Shown here: in pieces, positions 33,637 through 43,256 of the stretch
Layout: every line of letters begins with the position of its first letter
How positions within the stretch are numbered: the stretch's first letter is position 1
Made by a program: the position numbers and the translations under genes
Notes under the pieces: model-generated
The model's database searches: none
Seen by the model: only the letters and a program-made list of their open reading frames with translations
Told to the model about the DNA's origin: nothing
Source of the DNA: Paenibacillus apiarius
Lineage (GTDB): Bacteria > Bacillota > Bacilli > Paenibacillales > Paenibacillaceae
Direction of reading: 5' to 3'
Assembly (NCBI RefSeq): GCF_017052585.1
Contig: NZ_JAFFHZ010000001.1
Coordinates: 5,084,001-5,148,000 of the forward strand
Length of the DNA stretch: 64,000 nt

Positions 33637-34410
33637 ATGTATACGGTCGATCTGAACTGTGATATGGGGGAAAGCTTTGGCGCCTATACGTTGGGGAACG
33701 ATGAGGCCATTCTCGATATGGTCACGTCTATTAACATTGCTTGTGGTTTTCATGCCGGAGATCCGCGCACCATGAGAAGCACGGTAAATATGGCTTTGGA
33801 GAAGCAAGTGGCTGTCGGCGCGCATCCCGGACTGCCGGATCTGGCAGGCTTTGGGCGCCGTAACATGGATATTACGCCACAAGAAGCATACGACATGACG
33901 GTATATCAAATCGGCGCCTTGGACGGGTTCATTCGGGCCGAAGGCTGCAGCATGCAGCATGTCAAGCCGCATGGCGCGCTATATAACATGGCCGCGCAGA
34001 ACGGCAAGCTAGCCCAAGCGATTGCCGAAGCCGTATATAAGGTGAATCCCGAGCTGGTTCTGTTCGGTCTCTCGGGCAGTGAATTGATTCGTGCCGGAAT
34101 CCGGGCAGGGCTGAAGACGGCCAGCGAAGTGTTCGCCGACCGGACCTACTGCCGCGATGGAAGCCTTACCCCGAGAAGCGAACGGGATGCATTGATTACC
34201 GACCCGGCGCAGGCAGTGGCGCAGATTATCCAGATGGTGAAAGAGGGAACCGTACGTTCGCGAGAGAATATGGAGATTAAGCTTAAGGCAGAGACCATAT
34301 GCATACATGGAGATGGAGCGCATGCGCTGCACTTTGCCGCGCGCATCCGTGACATGCTTCTATCTGAGGGAGTCCAGCTTAAAGCTGTGCGCGATCGTAA
34401 ACCTGATTGA
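33637..34410 (+). CDS. pxpA: 5-oxoprolinase subunit A (LamB/YcsF family)
   Basis: 257 residues. YcsF/LamB fold with the start [49 protein letters not shown] and the later [10 protein letters not shown]. It is the third part of the 5-oxoprolinase, starting one base after the pxpC stop. The B-C-A order is that of many Bacilli. The ECF sigma factor gene follows after 49 bases and may be read through from this operon. Confidence 0.93.
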   Translation: MYTVDLNCDMGESFGAYTLGNDEAILDMVTSINIACGFHAGDPRTMRSTVNMALEKQVAVGAHPGLPDLAGFGRRNMDITPQEAYDMTVYQIGALDGFIRAEGCSMQHVKPHGALYNMAAQNGKLAQAIAEAVYKVNPELVLFGLSGSELIRAGIRAGLKTASEVFADRTYCRDGSLTPRSERDALITDPAQAVAQIIQMVKEGTVRSRENMEIKLKAETICIHGDGAHALHFAARIRDMLLSEGVQLKAVRDRKPD

Positions 34411-34459
34411 AATTCCAATGATATCATTATTTAGATATATACAGATCGGAGAGACTGCC

Positions 34460-35350
34460 ATGGAGTGGGAAACAGTCTACAAGAACTATCTGACATCGCT
34501 TACAGCGGTTGCGTACCGCATGCTTGGTTCCTTGGCCGACGCGGAAGATATCGTGCAGGATGTGTTCATCGAGGTGAAGCAGCGCGACATGGAAGAGGTC
34601 CGCAATATGAAAGCCTACTTGACCAAAGCGGTAACCAATCGTTGCATCAGCTTCATGACATCGGCCCGTAAAAGGAGGGAAGTGTATGTTGGTCCGTGGC
34701 TGCCCGAGCCTCTGATCAATCTGACAGAACAGGATCCGATGGAGGTGGCGGTGAAGCATGAATCCATTTCGTACGCGGTTCTCGTCCTGCTTGAACAATT
34801 GAACGCCGTCGAAAGGGCCGTGTTCATTTTAAGGGAAACGCTTGCTTATAGTTACAGTGAGATCGCTCGGATATTAGATAAGTCAGAAGAGAATTGCCGT
34901 AAAGTTTACAGCCGCGTCAACAAGAAGCTGCGTCAAGAACTGCCTGCGGCTTCTCCCCATACGGAAAAAGAAGAAGCGCTCATCCAAGCCTTCATACTTG
35001 CATCCAAAACAGGCGATTTCGCTGACGTAATTCGCATGGTTACCGATGACGCCCTGCTCATTATGGATGGCGGCGGCAAAGTTCGCTGCGCTTTACGTCC
35101 GATTATAGGCAGGCAGCGCATCATGGCGCTATTGAATGGAATTGTGCCGAGAGGGTATTTCGAAGGGGGGCTTCTCCCTGTCGAAGTTAACGGCCAGAGA
35201 GGAATGGTGCTTGTCAGAAATGGCAGTCCGGTTCTCGCGATATGCTTTGGCTGGGGCGCGAAGCCGGGAGAGCAGGAGCGTCTCGTACGCATGTTTTTCA
35301 TATCGAATCCTGACAAGCTCGAACGCATTGAGCCTCTTAAAGTTTGGTAA
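34460..35350 (+). CDS. ECF41-type RNA polymerase sigma factor (SigJ-like)
   Basis: 296 residues. Region 2 covers LTAVAYRMLGSLADAEDIVQDVF and region 4 covers LNAVERAVFILRETLAYSYSEIARIL. A C-terminal SnoaL-like extension of about 110 residues carries DGGGK (about 198-202) and NPDKL (about 286-290), motifs known from ECF41 sigma factors, where the extension controls activity in place of an anti-sigma factor. Such sigma factors control a nearby carboxymuconolactone decarboxylase/oxidoreductase/epimerase gene; here an AhpD-like gene with a matching promoter is at 36986-37529. ATG 34460 follows CGGAGAGA. The 3' end overlaps the end of map by 14 bases. Confidence 0.9.
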   Translation: MEWETVYKNYLTSLTAVAYRMLGSLADAEDIVQDVFIEVKQRDMEEVRNMKAYLTKAVTNRCISFMTSARKRREVYVGPWLPEPLINLTEQDPMEVAVKHESISYAVLVLLEQLNAVERAVFILRETLAYSYSEIARILDKSEENCRKVYSRVNKKLRQELPAASPHTEKEEALIQAFILASKTGDFADVIRMVTDDALLIMDGGGKVRCALRPIIGRQRIMALLNGIVPRGYFEGGLLPVEVNGQRGMVLVRNGSPVLAICFGWGAKPGEQERLVRMFFISNPDKLERIEPLKVW

Positions 35351-36083
35351 GAATTTCAGGCCCATTGTCGGTAATGGCAACGGTATGCTCATATTGGACA
35401 CAAATCGAGCGGTCGACCGTTCGCGCCGTCCAGCCGTCACTCTCCACATAAGCTCGCCAGTCGCCAAGCGTGAACATCGGTTCGATCGCGAGCACCAGGC
35501 CATTTTTTAATTGGGGCCCCATCCCTTGTCTGCCATAGTGGGGAACAGCCGGCTCCTCCCACAGATCCTTGCCGATCCCATGGCCCGTAAATTGTCTGAC
35601 ATTGCCGTATCCGTGGCGTTCCGCATACGAATCAATTGCATACCCGATATCTCCGACGCGGTTGCCGGCAACAGCCTGTTCAATTCCAAGAAGCATGCTT
35701 TGATGACAGTCCTTCATCAGCTGCGCGATGTCCGCGGACACGGTACCGACGGCATACGTCCAGCCAGAATCGCCATGGTAACCGTTGTAGAACGCTCCGA
35801 GATCAAGGGTGACGACATCTCCATCCTGCAACGGCACATCATCCGGAAACCCATGGCAAATGACATCGTTTTTTGCCACGCAGATAGAGGCAGTGAACCC
35901 ATGATGTCCTTTGAAGCTGGGGACTGCTCCTCTTGCGCGAATATGTTTTTCCACCATTTGATCGATGGCAACCGTCGTTATGCCGGGCTTAATCATGTCT
36001 GCTATTAACGCATGACACTCAGCCACGATTCGGCCTGCCTCCCTCATGATTCCAATTTCCTGATCGGATTTCAAGATCATCAT
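35337..36083 (-). CDS. map: type I methionine aminopeptidase
   Basis: 248 residues. Removes N-terminal Met from proteins. The pita-bread fold ligands are visible: TLDLGAFYNGYHGDSGWTY with two metal-binding Asp, FTGHGIGKDLWEEP with His, and the Glu ligands of LAIEPMFT and the closing YEHTVAITDNG. It begins with ILKSDQEIGIMREAGRIVAE. This is probably a second map gene, apart from the ribosomal-operon copy. The CGNR gene ends at its start, in the same transcript. Confidence 0.93.
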   Translation of the reverse strand: MMILKSDQEIGIMREAGRIVAECHALIADMIKPGITTVAIDQMVEKHIRARGAVPSFKGHHGFTASICVAKNDVICHGFPDDVPLQDGDVVTLDLGAFYNGYHGDSGWTYAVGTVSADIAQLMKDCHQSMLLGIEQAVAGNRVGDIGYAIDSYAERHGYGNVRQFTGHGIGKDLWEEPAVPHYGRQGMGPQLKNGLVLAIEPMFTLGDWRAYVESDGWTARTVDRSICVQYEHTVAITDNGPEILTKL

Positions 36084-36628
36084 CGTATTTCCTCCAGCTT
36101 CATTGCATTCTTTTTTTGCACATAGTTATAGCGGTTGCGGCATTTCGCACTGCAGAACTTGTTTACTTTGGCCCGCTGATAAGGAATAAACCAGCCGTGA
36201 CATTGGATGCAGCGCTGCAGCTCCAACTGCTCCGTCTCCATAGCCTCAAGCAAACTCAGGATGGCTTCCATATAAATTCGTCTCCATTGATGCGGCGGAT
36301 CTACGAACTCGGTATGAAGCAGAAAGGGAGGGGCGCCGCCGCCCTTGTCGGGATGACCGCTTGAAGCACGGGCAGACAAAGTTGCAGGCGGGGTAATGCT
36401 TAATTTAAGACGAACTGCATGATAATGTTGAAAGGCGTCATTGATTCGTTGCACGGTATCGGCAGTTAATGCCTGTTTGGCTTGAACGGATTGTGCAAGC
36501 AGCAGCAATAGACTTTGCAGCTCTTGTTCCAGACTGCTTGTTCCTATCTGCTTGTCATGCTCTGGCATCTGATTGAGTACGCTTAGAAAAAAATTCGGAC
36601 GAGACAGGACGGGACTCAATACTGGCAT
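36080..36628 (-). CDS. CGNR zinc-finger protein
   Basis: 182 residues. An N-terminal alpha-helical region (about 20-75) is followed by a Pro/Ser/Ala linker and a C-terminal zinc finger: RCIQCHGWFIP and NKFCSAKCRNRYNY. The last motif is the CxxCGNR-type knuckle with CRNR. These are probably stress or DNA-binding regulators of unknown target. The stop overlaps the map start. A second in-frame ATG at MPEHDKQ gives a shorter protein and may be the real start because GAGGAG lies too close to the first ATG. Confidence 0.7.
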   Translation of the reverse strand: MPVLSPVLSRPNFFLSVLNQMPEHDKQIGTSSLEQELQSLLLLLAQSVQAKQALTADTVQRINDAFQHYHAVRLKLSITPPATLSARASSGHPDKGGGAPPFLLHTEFVDPPHQWRRIYMEAILSLLEAMETEQLELQRCIQCHGWFIPYQRAKVNKFCSAKCRNRYNYVQKKNAMKLEEIR

Positions 36629-36985
36629 CTCCTCACGGTTTCATCTTTTTCAATGGATTGATGTGGTTAATCCATTTATAACAGAACGTGATCATGAAGT
36701 CAAATTTCGATAAAGGTAAGCCGGTTTCGTCTCTTGCCTCATTCTCCCCTTTATTCAGAATGGCAGATTTTCTTTGTCATACGAACCAATTTCGCGAGCA
36801 TAAGGCGTATGCCGTTACGCAAATCATGGCATGACGCGGCTGATTACAATGCAGTTAACCAGCATCGTCTTGGACACGCTCACTCCTGAAGGAAGGGGAG
36901 AATGGAGCAAAGGGGCTAATGAAGCGAATTATCGTCAATCCGATCGCGCTATTGCACAATACATGATTTTGTTGATCGAGTTTGA
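36629..36985. other. gap without gene
   Basis: No accepted gene between the CGNR gene and the AhpD-like promoter. Small frames on both strands have no ribosome site or family likeness. Confidence 0.4.
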
Positions 36986-37012
36986 TGTCACAAATTCAGC
37001 ACTCATTTTGTC
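36986..37012 (+). promoter_or_regulatory. ECF41-type promoter of AhpD-like gene
   Basis: TGTCACA (36986-36992), 16 bases, TGTC (37009-37012). The published ECF41 promoter is TGTCACA-N16-CGTC, so only one base differs. It is 74 bases upstream of the start at 37086. Confidence 0.75.
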
Positions 37013-37085
37013 AAATAGGTGAAAGGTAAGCGATGAGAAGTCATCTCTTGCTTTATCAATGCCAATACCCGAGGAGGAATTGTAC

Positions 37086-37529
37086 ATGGACACGAGATTT
37101 AAAATGGAAGAGGTAAACCCTAAAGGCTATGCGGGGATGATCGAACTAGAGAAGGCCCAAATGTCTGCCGGCATCGATAAGCGAATGAAGGAACTAATCA
37201 AAATCCGTGCCTCCCAAATCAATGGCTGTGCATTTTGCATCGACATGCATACGAAGGACGCGCGCAAGCTAGGCGAAACGGAGCAGCGCATTTACGCGCT
37301 TAACGCATGGCGTGAAACGCCCTTCTTCACTCCGGAAGAGCGGGCCGTGCTGGCTTTAACGGAAGCAGTCACCTTAATAACCGAAGGTCATGTGCCTGAT
37401 GAGGTATACAAGGAGGCGCGCCGTTATTTCGATGAAAAGGCAACCGCAGAAATCATTATGGCTATCGCTACCATCAATGCATGGAACCGAATTGCCATCT
37501 CGTCAAGAAAAATGCCTGCCTGTAAATAG
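37086..37529 (+). CDS. carboxymuconolactone decarboxylase/AhpD family protein
   Basis: 147 residues of the AhpD-like alkylhydroperoxidase core. The motif QINGCAFCIDMHTKDARKLG holds the redox pair CxxC followed by His. The ATG at 37086 has GAGGAGG at a good distance; a start at 37059 does not. An ECF41-type promoter lies upstream and an ECF41 sigma gene is about 1.7 kb away, the known partnership. Likely role: peroxide or small-electrophile reduction, unproven. Confidence 0.85.
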   Translation: MDTRFKMEEVNPKGYAGMIELEKAQMSAGIDKRMKELIKIRASQINGCAFCIDMHTKDARKLGETEQRIYALNAWRETPFFTPEERAVLALTEAVTLITEGHVPDEVYKEARRYFDEKATAEIIMAIATINAWNRIAISSRKMPACK

Positions 37530-37571
37530 AATAACGGTAAGGCAAGAATCGCCGCTTTGCATGAAGGGTAA

Positions 37572-37613
37572 CTTAACTTTTTTATAACCCTTTATGTTTC
37601 ATGGTAAGTTAAG
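37572..37613. repeat. inverted repeat upstream of LytR-CpsA-Psr remnant
   Basis: CTTAACTT and AAGTTAAG with a 26-base spacer. May be an operator or part of a transcript hairpin. Confidence 0.35.
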
Positions 37614-37616
37614 ATG

Positions 37617-37690
37617 AAAAACACAAAGAGCCAGGACAAACGCAGCCATAAGCTGCAAGCTCTCTCTTTATAGGGGGGGCTTTTTGTGTT
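37617..37690 (+). terminator. long hairpin upstream of LytR-CpsA-Psr remnant
   Basis: AACACAAAGAGCC pairs with GGCTTTTTGTGTT across a loop that holds a second hairpin GCAGC/GCTGC. The right arm ends in T-rich sequence. Terminator of the AhpD-like gene or an attenuator; it is unusually large. Confidence 0.5.
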
Positions 37691-37717
37691 TACATTCATC
37701 GATCAGTCGGAGGTTTC

Positions 37718-38475
37718 ATGAGAAAAAAATATGTGAAAATCAGTCTAGCGGTTTTGTTGTCATTTGCGATTATTGCAATAGGCTATACGATTTACATTTA
37801 TCGTGCTATGGAAAAAACGGCGGAAGTCATGCAGATTACGTTTGATGAGGCGGGAAAGATAAAATGGATAAAATCAATCATGCTTATGCATATGGCGGAG
37901 CTGAAATGATGAAAAAAACGGTCGAACGCTTTTTGAATCATTCGATCGATTACGTCATTCAGACAAACATGGAGGGGTTAACTCAGCTTGTTGATGTTTT
38001 CGGAGGAATCGAAGTGGTTAATGGCTTTGCCTTTGACCAAATGGATCAATACGGAAGAAAGAAACATCATTACGACAAAGGGCAGATTCAATTGGACGGG
38101 GAGAGGGCGCTGCACTATACCAGAATGAGGAAATCGGACCCTAAAGGAGATTTGGGGCGAAATGAACGCCAGCGGCAGGTTCTAACCATTTTACTGCAAA
38201 AAACGGCATCGTTATCTTCTGTATTTAAGGTCGAAGAAATATTGAACATCATGGGAGAAAATGTTAAAACAAATCTCTCTTTTGATGAAATGAAATCCTT
38301 TTTCCTGCAGTTCAAAAAAGACTGGAACGACTATCAGATTGGATCGCTGGAGATAACAGGCTCCAACCAAATGATTCATGGCATTTATTATTATCACGTA
38401 TCTGAGGAAGAGCGCGAGCGTGTTTCCGCCCAATTGAAGGAACATGAGTCTACGCAAGCAAGAGACGGTGTTTAG
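37718..38475 (+). pseudogene. LytR-CpsA-Psr family protein, internal deletion
   Basis: ATG 37718 after CGGAGG starts a membrane anchor (about residues 6-27) and the first residues outside. Frame 2 then ends at 37909, while frame 1 continues from DKINHAYAYGGAEMM (37864 on), with the LCP domain parts VFGGIEVVNGFAFD, GERALHYTRMRK and LGRNERQRQVL. The N-terminal part of the LCP domain, including the DTILL and SIPRDT strands, is missing. LCP enzymes attach wall polymers to peptidoglycan; this copy should be inactive. Confidence 0.82.
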
Positions 38476-38747
38476 GAAATCGTTGCGAAGCGGATGATTG
38501 ATCGAACTCATGCCGGCCCGTAATTACTTCTAGAGGAAAGCAGTATCTGAATTCCTTACAATCATCGCTGTCGATCAGCGCGGGTTGCTGCGCTCCCCAT
38601 AGAGTTGAAAAAAGGGTATTGTTACTAATAACAAGGCCGGAGCCATCTGAAGCTGTCCTCATATAATATTGAAACCTATCTTATTTCTGCTCCCTTTTGC
38701 TAGAATGATAAGTTTTAATAAACCATTTTGAGAAGGAGGACAGGCCG

Positions 38748-39716
38748 ATGAACGCATTACCCGGCAATTATGTTATCGCCATCGAACGAGCGATAAGAAG
38801 AGTCAGCTTTGTCGATACAGATACGTTAACAGTAGCTCAACAAATCAGTATCGATGGCGACATTATGGATGTAGCGATTACGAGCGATTTTAATAAAGCG
38901 GTTATAAGCGCCTTTTTGACTCAGCAGCTGTTTGAGGTCGATTTGCGAACGGATCCTCCATCCGTCGTCCATACTTTCCAATCGCCCACCGCGCTGGAAG
39001 ACGTGGCTCTCAGTGCCGATAACCGCTTTGCCGTAAGCGTGGACGGAACTTCCGTCGGGCAGCTGAATATGGTGTCATACCGTCTTGGGCACGGAGACGG
39101 CAGCTGGATCCCTGCGGATGCGCAAGCGGTGGCGATCTCCCCCGACTTGAGCGGGCGAATCTTGACTGCCCGCTATGATGCAGGCAGGGTGCGGCTGTAT
39201 TTCATCGACAACGCGGGCATGCTTACGGATACGGGGAGCGAAGTGATGGCAGGCGACACGCCGCTCAACCTTGCCTACACGCCCGACGGCCGATTTTGCT
39301 TTGTGGCCAACTTCTTCGCCGATGAAATTGTCGTGCTGTATACCGGAAACCCCGCTTATTTCGGAGAAACGAGCCGAGCGCCAGTCATCGGGCACCCGCA
39401 GACTATCGTTGTATCCAAAAATGGACAGCGAGTTTACGTTCTGACCACGCAGGAGGTCGCTAGCTTCGAGTTCGATCCGGTGGCCCAGAGATTGCTCCTG
39501 ACGGGGCGTTTCAATCATAACCTGAATATTGTCAGCTATTTCGGCGTAGAACGTATGACGCTGGATGCCACGGAGACGAAGCTAATCATCTCTGGTCAAA
39601 ACCAGCTTGCCGCCTTCGACCTCACAGGCACTCTCTTGGGGATCGTGCCGGGCGTGCAGTCCGATGGAGGAGTGGCTGCCGGACAAACAAGCAACCGCCT
39701 GCCTCTCGACACTTGA
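38748..39716 (+). CDS. beta-propeller (YncE-like) protein
   Basis: 322 residues made of repeated four-strand blades of the YVTN/lactonase type: repeats such as MDVAITSDFNKAVIS, EDVALSADNRFAVSV, LNLAYTPDGRFCFVAN and QTIVVSKNGQRVYVLT. There is no signal peptide, so it seems to be cytoplasmic or released by lysis. GGAGGA precedes the ATG at 38748. Function unknown; similar Bacilli proteins are annotated as YncE-like or surface-layer beta-propellers. Confidence 0.72.
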   Translation: MNALPGNYVIAIERAIRRVSFVDTDTLTVAQQISIDGDIMDVAITSDFNKAVISAFLTQQLFEVDLRTDPPSVVHTFQSPTALEDVALSADNRFAVSVDGTSVGQLNMVSYRLGHGDGSWIPADAQAVAISPDLSGRILTARYDAGRVRLYFIDNAGMLTDTGSEVMAGDTPLNLAYTPDGRFCFVANFFADEIVVLYTGNPAYFGETSRAPVIGHPQTIVVSKNGQRVYVLTTQEVASFEFDPVAQRLLLTGRFNHNLNIVSYFGVERMTLDATETKLIISGQNQLAAFDLTGTLLGIVPGVQSDGGVAAGQTSNRLPLDT

Positions 39717-39719
39717 TTA

Positions 39720-40110
39720 GCGGTTTCTCTTTCTGGTAAACTTCGGTCGATACCCCGCTCCCCCTGTGCAGTCTCGATATTACGCCGGATAGCCGATGAA
39801 CTCGGACGAGACCCTGCTGTATATTTTGACTTTTGTGCCCCGGTACTCGAGAAGACTGGTAGCTTTTACGACAACCGGAGAACAACTATATGGTCCAACC
39901 GGAGACTTTGCCCCCGGAGTCGCCATCTGTAAACCCATGTAACGGTGAGTTCCCGAGCGACTGAGGTTTATCCAATTACATTTCCATTAAAATGAACGTG
40001 CCCTTGACGCTTCCCGCCGGAAGGTTAAGGGCTTTTCCGGTCAATCCATATCATAAGATTAAATAAACAAGCCTACTTCCAAGATAGAGCACACTTTATG
40101 TATGATATAA
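39720..40110. other. gap of about 390 bases, no accepted gene
   Basis: Nothing recognisable. The only larger frame (39622-39885, minus) is the antisense of the propeller gene and lacks family likeness. Confidence 0.4.
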
Positions 40111-40133
40111 AAAAACCCCCAAATGATTGAGGG
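40111..40133 (-). terminator. terminator of small SH3-like gene
   Basis: On the minus strand CCCTCAATCATTTGGGGG is followed by seven T. Short stem of five pairs with mismatches possible. Confidence 0.6.
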
Positions 40134-40142
40134 CGCGTGAAC

Positions 40143-40400
40143 TTAAAAGATCCGCCGCCGTCTCCGCGGCGTCTCCAACAATACAATGGCCAAAAGATCG
40201 AAGAGCACCAGAGGCAATATAAATGGAACGAATGAAGTATGCACCTTTTTGGCGTGCTTCACCGAATTAACTTTTAAATATACTTTTTTCTGATCTACTT
40301 TCACAATCGTGCCCGTATATACATTTCCGTTCTTGGCTGTTACTCGAACGAATTTGTTCAAGTACTTCACGCTTTTCTTGTAATGGGATACAGAAGGCAT
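40143..40400 (-). CDS. small SH3-fold-like protein with C-terminal membrane segment
   Basis: 85 residues. Residues about 8-46 (KKSVKYLNKFVRV...VYTGTIVKVDQKKVYLKV) have the five-strand pattern of LSm/SH3-like small domains. Residues 56-75 form a membrane segment, followed by RRRRR. AAAGGAGG lies 8 bases before the ATG. The same style occurs in small spore or membrane proteins of Bacillaceae; no name recognised. Confidence 0.6.
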   Translation of the reverse strand: MPSVSHYKKSVKYLNKFVRVTAKNGNVYTGTIVKVDQKKVYLKVNSVKHAKKVHTSFVPFILPLVLFDLLAIVLLETPRRRRRIF

Positions 40401-40498
40401 GGAACGATCCTCCTTTACGCTTTTTATTGGTTATGTTATGTGTGTCATCAGCGAAGAGTGCGGGCTTCAAAAATTAAGATTTATGGAGGAGAATGAAC

Positions 40499-40807
40499 AT
40501 GAATATGCGATATGCAGAAGAGCCGCCCATTCCTAACCATATTTACTGCCTGTATGAGGTATTTGCTATGGCGATATTTCACAATATGAAACGGTCCGGA
40601 AAGCGGTTGCAGGGAATGGAATGAGATCAGTGACGACAAGCTGCATTTTGTGGTCATGCTCTCGATGTATGAAGGCAAATACATATTAATCAGACACCAA
40701 GACAGAGCATTATGGGAATACCAGGCGGCCGGAGAGAGCCTGGGGAAGAGATTCTCCATACAGCAGGCAGGGAACTGTATGAAGAGACGGGGGGGACAAG
40801 CCAGTGA
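40499..40807 (+). pseudogene. Nudix hydrolase, frameshifted
   Basis: ATG 40499 follows ATGGAGGA but its frame soon departs from the Nudix frame. Pieces in successive frames read GDISQYETVRKAVAG, then WNEISDDKLHFVVM and YILIRHQDRALWE, then IPGGRREPGEEILHTAGREL then YEETGG and stop. The last segment is the Nudix box (GX5EX7REUXEEXGU), at about 40712-40795. Two one-base shifts, one in TGGGAATACC near 40707, break it. The stop overlaps the next start (GTGA), so the two were one operon. Confidence 0.75.
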
Positions 40808-41349
40808 ATGATGCAGAACAGCTCAAGCAATTTTTTCATTCGCAAGCAGACCTGTTGGAGGAATTGAAGCTAGTGGAAAGCTTGAACTTGCCTGAATGCT
40901 ATATTGCGGCAGGATATGTTCGCAACCGGATTTGGGATATGCTGCACGGATACGAGATGTCCGAGCTGAATGACATCGATGTCGTCTATTACAATGTGGA
41001 GGATATTACAGAAGCAACGGACATCCTTTTCGAGAACCAATTGATCGAGGTGACGGGAAATGAAAAATGGTCAGTTAAAAATCAGGCGCGGATGCATCTG
41101 AGAAATAATAACGCGCCTTATAAGTCTACCGATGATGCTTTACGCTACTGGCCCGAGACCGCGACGGCTGTAGGAGTGAGATGGCGTGCTAATGAGATTG
41201 AGATTTGCAGGCCTTATGGCTTGGAGGATTTATTTCAGATGCATGTCAGAAGGTGTCCGTTATTTGAAGACGTACATTTTTTCAGAGAACGTGTTCATGC
41301 AAAGAGATGGCTGGAAAGATGGCCGTTATTGAAATTAATAGAATCCTAA
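40804..41349 (+). CDS. nucleotidyltransferase family protein (DUF925/COG3575)
   Basis: 181 residues. Matches the nucleotidyltransferase-like family with CYIAAGYVRNRIWDMLHG, then the NDIDVVYYN strand with the Asp pair, and the end VGVRWRANEIEICRPYGLEDLF. The reaction is unknown. The GTG start overlaps the stop of the broken Nudix gene (GTGA). A strong terminator follows. Confidence 0.82.
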   Translation: MNDAEQLKQFFHSQADLLEELKLVESLNLPECYIAAGYVRNRIWDMLHGYEMSELNDIDVVYYNVEDITEATDILFENQLIEVTGNEKWSVKNQARMHLRNNNAPYKSTDDALRYWPETATAVGVRWRANEIEICRPYGLEDLFQMHVRRCPLFEDVHFFRERVHAKRWLERWPLLKLIES

Positions 41350-41422
41350 AATTATAGGCTCAGCTTCGAACACTACGAAATAAGTGACAAAGCATGGAAT
41401 TATTATTAGAAAAACACTTAAA

Positions 41423-41468
41423 AAAGGCACTCACACATATTAGTCATATCTAAAATGTAAGTGCCTTT
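41423..41468. terminator. terminator after nucleotidyltransferase
   Basis: AAAGGCACT and AGTGCCTTT with a 28-base loop, A-run before and T-run after. Confidence 0.75.
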
Positions 41469-41525
41469 TACCATTAGCCGGCAGGATGATTTTTGATTGA
41501 CGCAGCTCATCTAATGCTGAACGAC

Positions 41526-41747
41526 TCAAATGAGTCGTATTTCCATTTCCTGATACTGTGGCCGGTTAAAATCTTTCCCACTTTGCTTATCAATGAAGAT
41601 ATACCGCTCATCAATTTCAAGTTTGCGAAATTTCTTAATCTGCCGGTCTGGGTTTTGATCTTTAGCCGAAACGCGCGCATACTCCAGTCGTGTCATAAAG
41701 TATGTATGCTTTCTGACAGTAGCCAGAGATTGTAAAGATTTGTACAT
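41526..41747 (-). pseudogene. serine recombinase (resolvase) fragment
   Basis: The frame holds EYARVSAKDQNPDRQIKKFR then FIDKQSGKDFNRPQYQEM, the N-terminal catalytic core of a resolvase/invertase with the catalytic Ser in RVSAKDQN. The frame ends soon after, so the DNA-binding part is lost. Marks the left side of an AT-rich island. Confidence 0.72.
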
Positions 41748-41766
41748 AAACTAATGGAAGGGTATT

Positions 41767-43104
41767 TTACAATCCTTTTTGATAATATTGGGTCATCACT
41801 TCTTCAGGAACCATGCTTCCACCCGTCCCCCAAATAATATGTGTACCCTTACTCATTTTTTTCGTTAAATTATGCTTCAGTAAATAATCGATTCCCTCTT
41901 TACATAATTTAATTGGTCCTATCATGCCTGCTAGTGCGGAAGGTTCTAAATGAATCCCCTCTGTATCGACTAGTTCCTTTAGCAACTTATACAACTGTTC
42001 ATCGCTAACCGTATAATTACCGCTTAAAAAAGGTTCTATAGTTTTACCCACAAATCCAGATGCCTTTCCTACCGCAAGTCCATCCGCGTCTGTTACATTG
42101 TCAATACCAACATCTTGTACAGAAATTTTATCATGAAGTCCAGTCATTAAACCAAGTAACATACATGGAGAGTGGGTAGGTTCTGCAAAGAAACAGTGAA
42201 CATAGTCTTGATACAATAACTTCAAACCAAAAGCTATGCCTCCAGGACCACCACCTACCCCACATGGAAGGTAAACAAACAAAGGATGATTTTCATCTAT
42301 TGTTATCTCTAATCCTTCTAATTGTTTTTTCAATCGAGACGCTGCCACTGCGTATCCTAAAAATAGGTCGTGAGAATTTTCATCATCCACAAAATAACAT
42401 GTAGGGTCCCCATCTGCTTGGATTCGACCTTCTTCTACTGCTTTACTATAATCAGCTTCATATTCAATAACTTTAACATTTTTGTTTCGAAGCAAATTTT
42501 TTTTCCAGTGTTTTGCATCAGCTGACATATGAACAGTCACATTAAAACCTAACTTTGCACTCATGATGCCTATACTAAGTCCTAAATTTCCAGTCGAGCC
42601 TACTGCGATTGAATATTGTGAGAAGAATGTTCGAAACCTATCACTATCTAAAATCGAATAGTCATCTTGAATTGTTAACAATTGATGTTGAAAAGCTAAC
42701 TCTTCTGCATGTTTGAGAACTTCATAAATCCCTCCTCTTGCTTTTATAGATCCTGATATAGGAAGGTGACTATCACACTTTAGCAATAATTCGCCTAATA
42801 TAGGTTGTTGATAATCCTGTTCTAAGGATTGTTTCATGGAAGGTATTCCTACTAAGGGAGATTCTATGATACCATTCATCTTTTTGGTTTCTGGGAAAAC
42901 CTTGGCGATATATGGAGCAAAACGTTTCAGCCTTTCCTCTGCATCCTTTACATCCTCTTGAGTAAGGGGGGATTTTTTAATTCCTGTTTGGAATTTTTCG
43001 ATAGCAGGATTGATCCAAAATACTTCCTCCATCGAAATGATCTTGTTTAGTAAAGGGTATTGGTCTTTGCACATTCGTATATCTTTGCTCTCAATCTCCT
43101 TCAT
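41767..43104 (-). CDS. dsdA: D-serine dehydratase
   Basis: 445 residues, normal length. PLP-dependent enzyme turning D-serine into pyruvate and ammonia. The PLP lysine is Lys121 in SGSIKARGG, the phosphate loop is [11 protein letters not shown], and [10 protein letters not shown] is the Gly-rich cup. GAGGAGG favours ATG 43104 over 43122. Codon use is markedly AT-rich compared with the flanking regions. The divergent cupin regulator at 43257 is the likely controller. Confidence 0.93.
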   Translation of the reverse strand: MKEIESKDIRMCKDQYPLLNKIISMEEVFWINPAIEKFQTGIKKSPLTQEDVKDAEERLKRFAPYIAKVFPETKKMNGIIESPLVGIPSMKQSLEQDYQQPILGELLLKCDSHLPISGSIKARGGIYEVLKHAEELAFQHQLLTIQDDYSILDSDRFRTFFSQYSIAVGSTGNLGLSIGIMSAKLGFNVTVHMSADAKHWKKNLLRNKNVKVIEYEADYSKAVEEGRIQADGDPTCYFVDDENSHDLFLGYAVAASRLKKQLEGLEITIDENHPLFVYLPCGVGGGPGGIAFGLKLLYQDYVHCFFAEPTHSPCMLLGLMTGLHDKISVQDVGIDNVTDADGLAVGKASGFVGKTIEPFLSGNYTVSDEQLYKLLKELVDTEGIHLEPSALAGMIGPIKLCKEGIDYLLKHNLTKKMSKGTHIIWGTGGSMVPEEVMTQYYQKGL

Positions 43105-43175
43105 TTGTCTGATCCTCCTCATTTTCTTGTATCAAGTTGTGCAATGAATTATAATTAAATGAATTTAAATACAGT

Positions 43176-43201
43176 TTAACACACAATGACCTTTGTGTTA
43201 A
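43176..43201. promoter_or_regulatory. operator candidate between dsdA and its regulator
   Basis: Perfect inverted repeat TTAACACA / TGTGTTAA with a 10-base spacer in the divergent promoter region. Confidence 0.55.
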
Positions 43202-43256
43202 TTTGAATTTACTTTATTTAAATTAAATTTAACATTCCATTAAGGAGTATTCGATT

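Noticed and set aside
37617-37690. Riboswitch (c-di-GMP or other) before the LytR-CpsA-Psr remnant
   Set aside because: The nested hairpins lack the conserved core bases of the classes I know; a terminator explains the arms and T-rich end.
38450-38662. 70-residue frame on the minus strand
   Set aside because: Composition looks partly coding (DDCKEFRYCFPLEVIT), but there is no ribosome site and no family match; it lies in a 270-base gap between convergent signals.
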